Source: Entonaema liquescens
Taxonomy: Eukaryota; Ascomycota; Sordariomycetes; Xylariales; Xylariaceae
Assembly (NCBI GenBank): GCA_902805475.1
Contig: CADCSX010000023.1
Coordinates: 2,418,001-2,482,000, forward strand
Length of the DNA stretch: 64,000 nt
Reading direction: 5' to 3'
Below, in pieces: positions 58,037 through 64,000 of the stretch. Below the pieces are notes generated by a model. It was given only the letters and a program-made list of their open reading frames with translations, ran no database searches and was not told the DNA's origin. Position numbers and translations under genes: made by a program. The number at the start of each line of letters is the position of its first letter. Position 1 is the first letter of the stretch.

Positions 58037-59604
58037 ATGGCCTCACTTCCAAAGACCATGAAGGCTCTCCGGCAAGTCTTCCCTCCCATGTAGAGCTATG
58101 CGATACCAATTAAAGGCCATTTTTGGAAACCCCCATAGAGCTCATTCGGCCAATCATCTTTATATGTAGCCTACTAACAGCGATGCCCTTTATAGATATG
58201 AGAAGCCAGAAGTATGGGACATTGTCGAGGTTCCTCTACCTAGCTTACGACCGGGTGATGTCCTGATCAAGGTCAAGGTAAGTCAATTCTACTTCCTATT
58301 CGTAGACTCATGGTCATAATAACACGGGCATCCTCCAGGCCTGCGGTGTTTGCGGTACCGATTTACACATCCACGAGGGAGAATTCATTGCCAAGTTCCC
58401 TCTAATTCCCGGCCACGAGACTGTTGGCGAAGTTGTCGGTAAGAAGCATCAGGGAATAAAATACGCCACACTAGAAGTTAACAATCATGATTAGCAATTG
58501 CCGACGATGTTAAGGGTTTCCAGGTCGGAGACCGTGTTGCCGCGGATAACTCGGAGCTCTGCGGTCACTGGTAAGAGATATGCCGATAAATTCCGGGCTT
58601 TCGAAAATGAAGCTAATCTGTTCCTGAAGCTTCTACTGTCGAAGAGGCCAAGAATTACTCTGCGAGGACTTCAAGGCCCACGGTGTCCTTGGATTAGACG
58701 GTGGTTTCGCCGAATACGTGCGTGCTTCCTATCCATTATTTAATTATTGCTTAGCTGACTTGTACGATATGCGATATAGACCGCTTACCCTCAAGGTAAA
58801 CTCTTCAAACTCCACAACATCAGCGATGTCGATGCCACCTTAATCGAACCCGCATCTTGCGCCATGCACGGTCTAGAGAAGATCGCTCCCAAAGCTGGAT
58901 CCCACGCCCTGTTGATCGGTGCTGGCCCTACCGGTCTCATGATGGCTCAATTCCTGTACGAAAAACAGATATCAGTTCTTACTAGAAGTGATACTAATGC
59001 TGTTGAATAGGCGACACAATGGCGTCTCGCAATTGACTATTGCCGCCCCCGAAGGTTCCAAGATGGAATTAGCCAAGAGCCTCGACGCTGCCGATTTCTA
59101 CGTTCCCCTCTCTAGATCAAACCCCGCCCCTCAATGGGAACAGATCAAGAAGGACAACCCATACGGTTTCGACATTGGTAAGCGAAAGATAAACATTAAA
59201 AATATGCGAAGATGCTAACAGATAGATAGTTGTGGAAGCTAGCGGTAGCTCCAAGGTCCTTGAAGATGCCATCAACTACGTCCGCCGAGGAGGCAAGCTT
59301 GTCTGCTACGGTGTCTACCCTAGCGCCGCTCGCGTCTCTTGGCCTCCATCTAAGATTTTCGGTGATGGTAAGTTATATGATTGCTATTGTTAAAAGAAAT
59401 TTGTACTGACCGGCAATAGAAATTACCATCATCGGTTCCTTCTCCGAGACTTACATGTTCCCATCCACCGTTGACTACTTAGATAGCGGTAAAGTTAAGA
59501 CTAAGGGTATCGTCAACAAGACCTTCAAGCTTGAGCAGTGGGGCGAAGCTCTTGAGAGCATCCGGAACAAGTCTGCCATCAAGGCTGCCATCGTTTTCGA
59601 CTAA
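58037..59604 (+). CDS. Zinc-dependent medium-chain alcohol/polyol dehydrogenase
   Basis: Nine exons (58037..58071, 58196..58277, 58339..58438, 58495..58570, 58630..58717, 58780..58955, 59011..59177, 59230..59367, 59420..59604) give 348 aa. Catalytic zinc ligands are in ACGVCGTDLH (Cys41) and PGHETVGEV. The structural zinc loop is CGHCFYCRRGQELLC (CX2CX2CX7C), made whole only when intron 4 is removed. The Rossmann motif LIGAGPTGLMMAQFL follows. Overall it resembles sorbitol/arabinitol-type dehydrogenases of fungi; the exact polyol cannot be told from sequence. Seven introns are 52-62 bp; the first is 124 bp and has a GC donor (GGCAAGT) instead of GT. It is the most intron-dense gene here. Confidence 0.87.
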
Positions 59605-60078
59605 TTTGGGAAGTTTGGATAGGGTATAGGCGAAAGGGAAAAGTTATCTAATACATGATCAAGGCTACTACTTACCTAGACGGCTGAGTTAGTAAGGTTG
59701 TAGTCAAAATAACCTTTTATTCTGAATGAAAAAAAAACTCCGATTCGTCACCCCTTTGATCCAGTGTTTCCAGGGTTGCGTAGAACGATGCTTCACCTTG
59801 CAGCCAACATGAACCAATGAGGAACCATGCATCTTCCGTAATAGGGATGACGAACAGGGCCGGCGTGACAATTAGTATGCAGAGGGAATGTAATTTGTCA
59901 GCTATGTGGTCCACGTCGTCAATATAAGAATCAATGACCCCACGACCTTGATGGCCAACACATCTTCGTGGGTAACCACTTATGCAGCTACGGTATTAAT
60001 AATCCTACCATCCATACATCCACCTCCGCTCCCGTCCGTCCCCGTCCCCGTCCCCATCCCCAGTCTTCTTTGATAAAT
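59605..60078. promoter_or_regulatory. Intergenic region upstream of second SDR
   Basis: 474 bp. The last part holds four CCGTCC/CCGTCCC units (about 60028-60055) just before the start codon. No other feature. Confidence 0.5.
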
Positions 60079-60894
60079 ATGCCGACCGCCGTCGTGACAG
60101 GAGCCAACTCTGGCATCGGCCATGAGTTTGCTAAGGTCCTTATCCAAGAGGTAGTGTCTTCTCTGTCTTTCTCTCTTATATAACATGATGCCGCCGTCAT
60201 CTTCATTCATAAGATATCTCTAGTTACACTAGTTTCTTTTCATACCAGATATGGCCATCGCCTAACACTAGGTACATAGGGCTATGATGTCACAGCCGTC
60301 GACGTCAATGCTGGCGAGGGGCTCAAGTCGCTTCAGTGCAAGACGGCACAGTTAGATGTCGCGTCGCCGGATTCGATTAAAGCATTCGCGTCATCTTATG
60401 GCGACGGGCCCCTCGATCTCCTGCTGAATATCGCCGGTGTCATGGCGCCGCCGGATCAGGATTCCTTGGCCACGGTGTCGCTGGCCACTTTGACCAAGAC
60501 GTTCAACGTGAATACCTTCGGCCCACTGCTACTTACCCAGGCTCTACTTCCAAACGTACTCAAGTCAGAGAAGCCGAAAGTAGGCGTGGTGTCGAGTCGG
60601 GTAGGTAGTATTGCAGATAACGGCTCGGGCGGATCGTATGCGTATCGGGCTAGCAAGACTGCAGTGAACAGCGTGTTTAAGAACATCTCAGTAGAGCTGA
60701 AGGGTAAAGGTGTCACGGTCGTTATTATGCACCCGGGAATAGTTAAGACACCTATGACGAGTATGGCTACGGATATCCCGGAAGCTGTCACGCCAGACGA
60801 GGCAGCGGGGAAACTATGGGGTGTGATTAAGGATAAGTGGTTAGAAGACAGTGGAAAATTTTGGCATCGTGAAGGCTTTGAGTTGCCGTGGTAG
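60079..60894 (+). CDS. Short-chain dehydrogenase/reductase (C-factor-like)
   Basis: Exons 60079..60150 and 60280..60894, with a 129 bp intron (CTAAC branch), give 228 aa. MPTAVVTGANSGIGHEFAKV carries the TGxxxGIG cofactor loop. NIAG replaces the usual NNAG, and the catalytic YRASK is preceded by VVSSRVGSI. The joint reads LIQE then GYDVTAVDVN. The short length (228 aa) and active-site context resemble C-factor/CsgA-type SDRs; the substrate is unknown. It follows the dehydrogenase gene by 474 bp in the same direction, but no pathway link is evident. Confidence 0.85.
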
Positions 60895-61236
60895 ATTCAA
60901 TTGTGAAGTTGGAGTGATGAGTAGGTACCTATATACTATGGAGGAATAGACTGGAGAATACAATAGGGAATACCTCCTTGGCCTCGGCCGACTGAATAAA
61001 TCCACAACGTCTCGCGATAGCGGCCCTTCAATCCCTGATTCTATTCTAATGAGTATAAGTCGTCTTCGTTATCAAAGTCTTGACTCGATTGGTACCCATT
61101 AAAAGGATAGAAGTTCAAGCACCATAAGATCGGTTACATGAATCGGCGGTGTCAAAATATCCGAGTATCGTGTGTTTAGACCACCTGTTGAAGCTTTCCT
61201 ATCGAGACATAGAGGTGTGTGTTACTTCTAGGTTCT

Positions 61237-61237
<1 letters not shown>

Positions 61238-61275
<38 letters not shown>
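61238..61275. repeat. TAA trinucleotide microsatellite
   Basis: About 12.7 uninterrupted copies of TAA. On the minus strand one frame reads as a run of leucines, which explains a spurious frame at 61199..61393. Confidence 0.9.
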
Positions 61276-61329
61276 GCATTTGAAGCCCGTCACTTCTTCT
61301 GCTTCTTACCAGCGTTCTCACCCACTCCC

Positions 61330-61505
61330 TTTGGAAGGTTTGCGTCGACTTCCTCGACATGCTTCCTCTTCCTCGACAGTGTGAGTTAACCACTTGTAAA
61401 TTCTGTTTCTTGGAGGGTGTACGTCGACGCCCTCAAGATTATTGTTCCTGGGGGGTGTGCGTCGACCCCTTTAAAGTACTTCTTTGATGAAGTGTGTCGA
61501 CCCTC
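61330..61505. repeat. Degenerate tandem repeat with GTCGAC core
   Basis: GTCGAC recurs at 61344, 61423, 61461 and 61496, spaced 79, 38 and 35 bp, consistent with a period of about 37-39 bp and one skipped unit. Flanking bases are similar (GGGTGTRCGTCGAC). On the minus strand the units look coding-derived but in different frames: KGVDAHPPG, LEGVDVHPPRN and VEEVDANLPKG, the last running on to GENAGKKQKK and a stop near 61286. Confidence 0.55.
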
Positions 61506-61939
61506 GATGTCCTTGCCAAAGTCTTCGCTGGACCTGGTAGCAATGATCTAAATGGAAGGTAATCCCAGTATGCTGATAATAGACCCGTGGATTTGTGGGA
61601 TAACTACAACACACCTCATCTGGTGCCTCTCATAGAAGGATTTTGATGTCGGGTCTCGGCTGTTTGCTGACTGCAACCCAGGCACCTAGACGGTGGTGGG
61701 GAGGAGGAAGAGCTGTGCGCGAAGGCAGGACCCCCAACCACACGGTCACATGGCCGGAAGCAATGGGGCGTTAAATTGCAGATGTCTATATGACTATAGT
61801 GCCCGTTTGAGTTGCCGATATTTGGATGCATCTCGAGGTCCTCGTAGCTATCTTTTATCTTCTTAGAATATTGCTCCGAGAACTAATGCGTGGCTACGCA
61901 TCCCTTGCAAATTGGTTGAGCGCAAAGATGTTTCTGGCC

Positions 61940-63440
61940 TTACACCCAATAATAACACAGCTGTCTGTTTTCGGGAGCTGATCGGGAACTAGCTCGGCTG
62001 AGTGGTGTTATAGGTGTGTTGTTTGGATGAATTGATGTTCCACAACAATAGGTCACCCGGCGGTTGCGCAGGTACCACCGCAGGAGCAATGTCGTGGTGG
62101 CTTTGGCGAACCTGTCTCGTGACGGAAGCCGCGCATCATAGGCAAAGTAGATGGGGTTAATTGGACCGGGGCGGCGATGGGGCCAGGAGCAGGACCGGGA
62201 ATAGGATATGGATGTGTGGAAAACCCTGTAGACTGCGAATAAGTCCCGCGACAATAGTGGTAGGAGCGCGAACGGAACAGCCAGGTATGGTAACCGACGT
62301 TAGGTCGGTCGTCCATGAATCAGCTTGAGGATTGGCTGGGGGCTGGGGCATAAGCTCTAATAGCACCCATGCAAGAACTAGAATGAGAAGAATTAGAACA
62401 AGTCTTCTAACGAACCGGAACCAAGAGATAGGGCGTGCAGGATGGGTTTTACGTACCGGATATATTCCACCCCCGCTGGATCGGGATTGTAGATGACCCA
62501 GTAGTTATACTCAGGCCGGCCAGGGACAGCCACATGAATGGGGTTTGCGCGAGTTACACGCCAATACTGATAAGTGTGGTTCCGGGAATAAGTCGGCTGA
62601 AAGAACCCAAGAGGATGTTATAGGTGCTAAACCAGGGGAAACATATATTGATGGTTCGATCCCAGCGCAAGAGAAATAGGCAGTGTGCAACTGTGAAAGG
62701 AGAAAAAATAAGTTAGCTCATGTTCTTACCATGATGTATTGAGAGAAGGGTAAGAAGAGAGATGAGATACGTACGGAGAATAGTATGGGTCTTCTGCTTA
62801 GGACTGTTGGGCCTGTTTAGAAAGACAACCTGACAAAGGAAGAACGCCAGCGTGAAGAGAGTAAGTAATGCTAGTTGAGATAGGTGAATTGCTGCTCTGC
62901 TGCTCATATGATGTGTTGTTGCGGTACGCCTGGCTCTTAAGGCGAAGATAATTTTCTTCGTGTAGGGAGCACGTTGCTTGGTAAGGAATGTTGGTATAAC
63001 GGACAATCCTGAACAATTACCATCAAGGGGTCCTACCAGCTTCGCGGCAGGGCCAGATCGAGCCAGCGTCGTTGGTGGCTTAGCAGGAGTTAAGACTCGG
63101 ATATAGGTAGATGAATTGTAGTTCCGTCTGCGATCTTTTGCCCCCTTTCGACGGCAGCTCATAATAAGGTCCCGAGACAAAATAATATCCTTCTTGAATT
63201 AGTGGTGCGACCCTGCACGAATGAAGAGGATTAGTACGTGTTCCTACCATTACCAAGAAAGAAGAGGAAGAATTCAATGCTTACATGGATAGTAAGAACC
63301 ATCGTGTTCTTGCTGATTCCCGATTGGTTCTGGTACCCAAGGCAATCCGTGTCGAATGTTTGGAGGGAAGGATCAATGGTGTGTAATAGATGATATATAG
63401 GTACACACATGTGTCTGGCATTCCGTGGCTCACTCAACAT
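61940..63440 (-). pseudogene. Unresolved minus-strand region with repeated coding-like modules
   Basis: I cannot assemble one clean gene, but the minus strand holds several protein-like pieces next to good splice signals. At 62610-62462 one frame reads FFQPTYSRNHTYQYWRV followed by RPEYNYWVIYNPDPAGVEYI and a GTACGT donor. At 63360-63287 another reads GLPWVPEPIGNQQEHDGSYY before a GTAAGC donor, and 63209-63080 reads VAPLIQEGYYFVSGPYYELP. Near 61960 CYYWV stands before GTAAGG. A competing reading at about 62860-62540 gives hydrophobic segments (LALLTLFTLAFFLCQ, SLLTLLSIHH) joined across a clear intron, 62730..62686, to further sequence. Diverged duplicates of a short Tyr/Pro-rich gene, some broken, are the likeliest explanation. 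Confidence 0.35.
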
Positions 63441-63550
63441 CCTCAGGCAGGGAACCGTTTACCTTTGTTAGTGAGTGAAGAACATGAGGGTGCGAGTGGA
63501 ATAAGAGTACTTGAGTAAGGGAAATCAATTAGCCTCACTTCTTATCCTTA

Positions 63551-63567
63551 TCGAGAGAGAGAGAGAG
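63551..63567. repeat. GA dinucleotide run
   Basis: A short run of about eight GA units. Low-complexity sequence only. Confidence 0.7.
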
Positions 63568-63894
63568 GTAAGGAAATGGAACACTTACTGGAAGGGAGCT
63601 TATATAGCAAATATTCTCCTTCTGATCAGGAGGGGCTAGAATATCCCGAAAGATGAGTCCATCATGCTCTATCGTTTGAATACTCCGCCTCCTCTAAACG
63701 CGGAGATTGAAGTGGCTTAGTGAAATCGCCTGGCCCCGACATTTTCGTGGCTTTCGTGATGTCTTCAGGTGATGGGCCATCCATCTTGATTGTGGTCCAT
63801 GTGTGTGTAGGCCGTACAACAGGCATAGGTCATCGTGGCTAGAGTAGATAGAGGCCGATGGAGAGGGGTGAATAGGGAATATGAGTGGCATGGT

Positions 63895-63964
63895 GAATAG
63901 GTAGGGAAGAGGGAAGAGGGAATAGGTAGGGAAGAGGGAAGAGGGAAGAGGGAAGAGGGAATAG
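63895..63964. repeat. GGGAAGA heptamer tandem repeat
   Basis: Heptamer units GGGAAGA with GGGAATAGGTA variants are arranged as two blocks of increasing copy number near the right edge. It is purine-only on this strand. Confidence 0.85.
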
Positions 63965-64000
63965 AGATGAAATAGTAGTGTATGGAGCTGCCTTTTGATT

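Noticed and set aside
1..64000. CRISPR arrays, bacterial operons, integrases or intact transposases
   Set aside because: None seen; the window is eukaryotic fungal DNA throughout.

Overview
This is nuclear DNA of a filamentous ascomycete (Pezizomycotina, probably a Sordariomycete; the genus cannot be read from the sequence). The grounds are short GT-AG introns, mostly about 48-75 bp, with CTAAC/CTAAT-type branch sites; gene families typical of mould genomes (2EXR, a Mug190-like SMP-C2 protein, an OTT_1508-like deaminase, a TMEM135-like membrane protein, a long eS10 tail); and an 8.2 kb block of nearly pure A/T of the kind left by repeat-induced point mutation (RIP). Nothing bacterial, no CRISPR array and no intact transposase was seen. 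Exon boundaries were placed by hand from splice signals and reading-frame continuity.

Layout. 1-12,039: a DENN-domain protein cut by the window edge, the PP1 regulator YPI1, the mitochondrial circularly permuted GTPase GEP3, divergently placed GET2, and a TMEM135-like membrane protein. 15,396-22,769: a bHLH transcription factor, convergent DNA polymerase iota, and an S/T-P-rich protein of unknown function. 24,328-30,142: a large Mug190-like SMP-C2 membrane-contact protein and a mitoribosomal protein with the L51/S25/CI-B8 fold. 30,143-36,058: a sparse accessory stretch with a Pol III-like element, an OTT_1508-like deaminase-domain protein and a 2EXR protein. 36,059-38,401: cytochrome oxidase subunit VIb (COX12) diverging from an NDUFA4/MLRQ-type subunit, then an RRM protein. 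About 38,700-46,900: the AT-rich RIP block, holding a 505 bp terminal-inverted-repeat element. 47,439-55,738: SEC31, an SDR enzyme, SDE2 and ribosomal protein eS10. 58,037-60,894: a nine-exon zinc alcohol/polyol dehydrogenase and a second SDR. 60,895-64,000: simple and degenerate tandem repeats and an unresolved minus-strand region with diverged coding-like repeats.

How the genes relate. Most are single-copy housekeeping genes with no cluster logic. The one clear functional pairing is the divergent COX12 / NDUFA4-type pair sharing a 451 bp promoter. Other divergent pairs with compact shared promoters are GEP3/GET2 and SDE2/eS10.

Most interesting observations: two independent candidate 3-nt microexons (in COX12 and in the mitoribosomal gene); a pair of mutually compensating frameshifts in the SEC31 proline-rich linker; a frameshifted but still readable C terminus in the TMEM135-like gene; a TIR element inside the RIP block that keeps a GC-normal core; a deaminase-like protein with Asp in place of the expected catalytic Glu; a Pol III-type A-box/B-box/T-run arrangement that does not fold as a tRNA; and a diverged repeated coding module near the right end.
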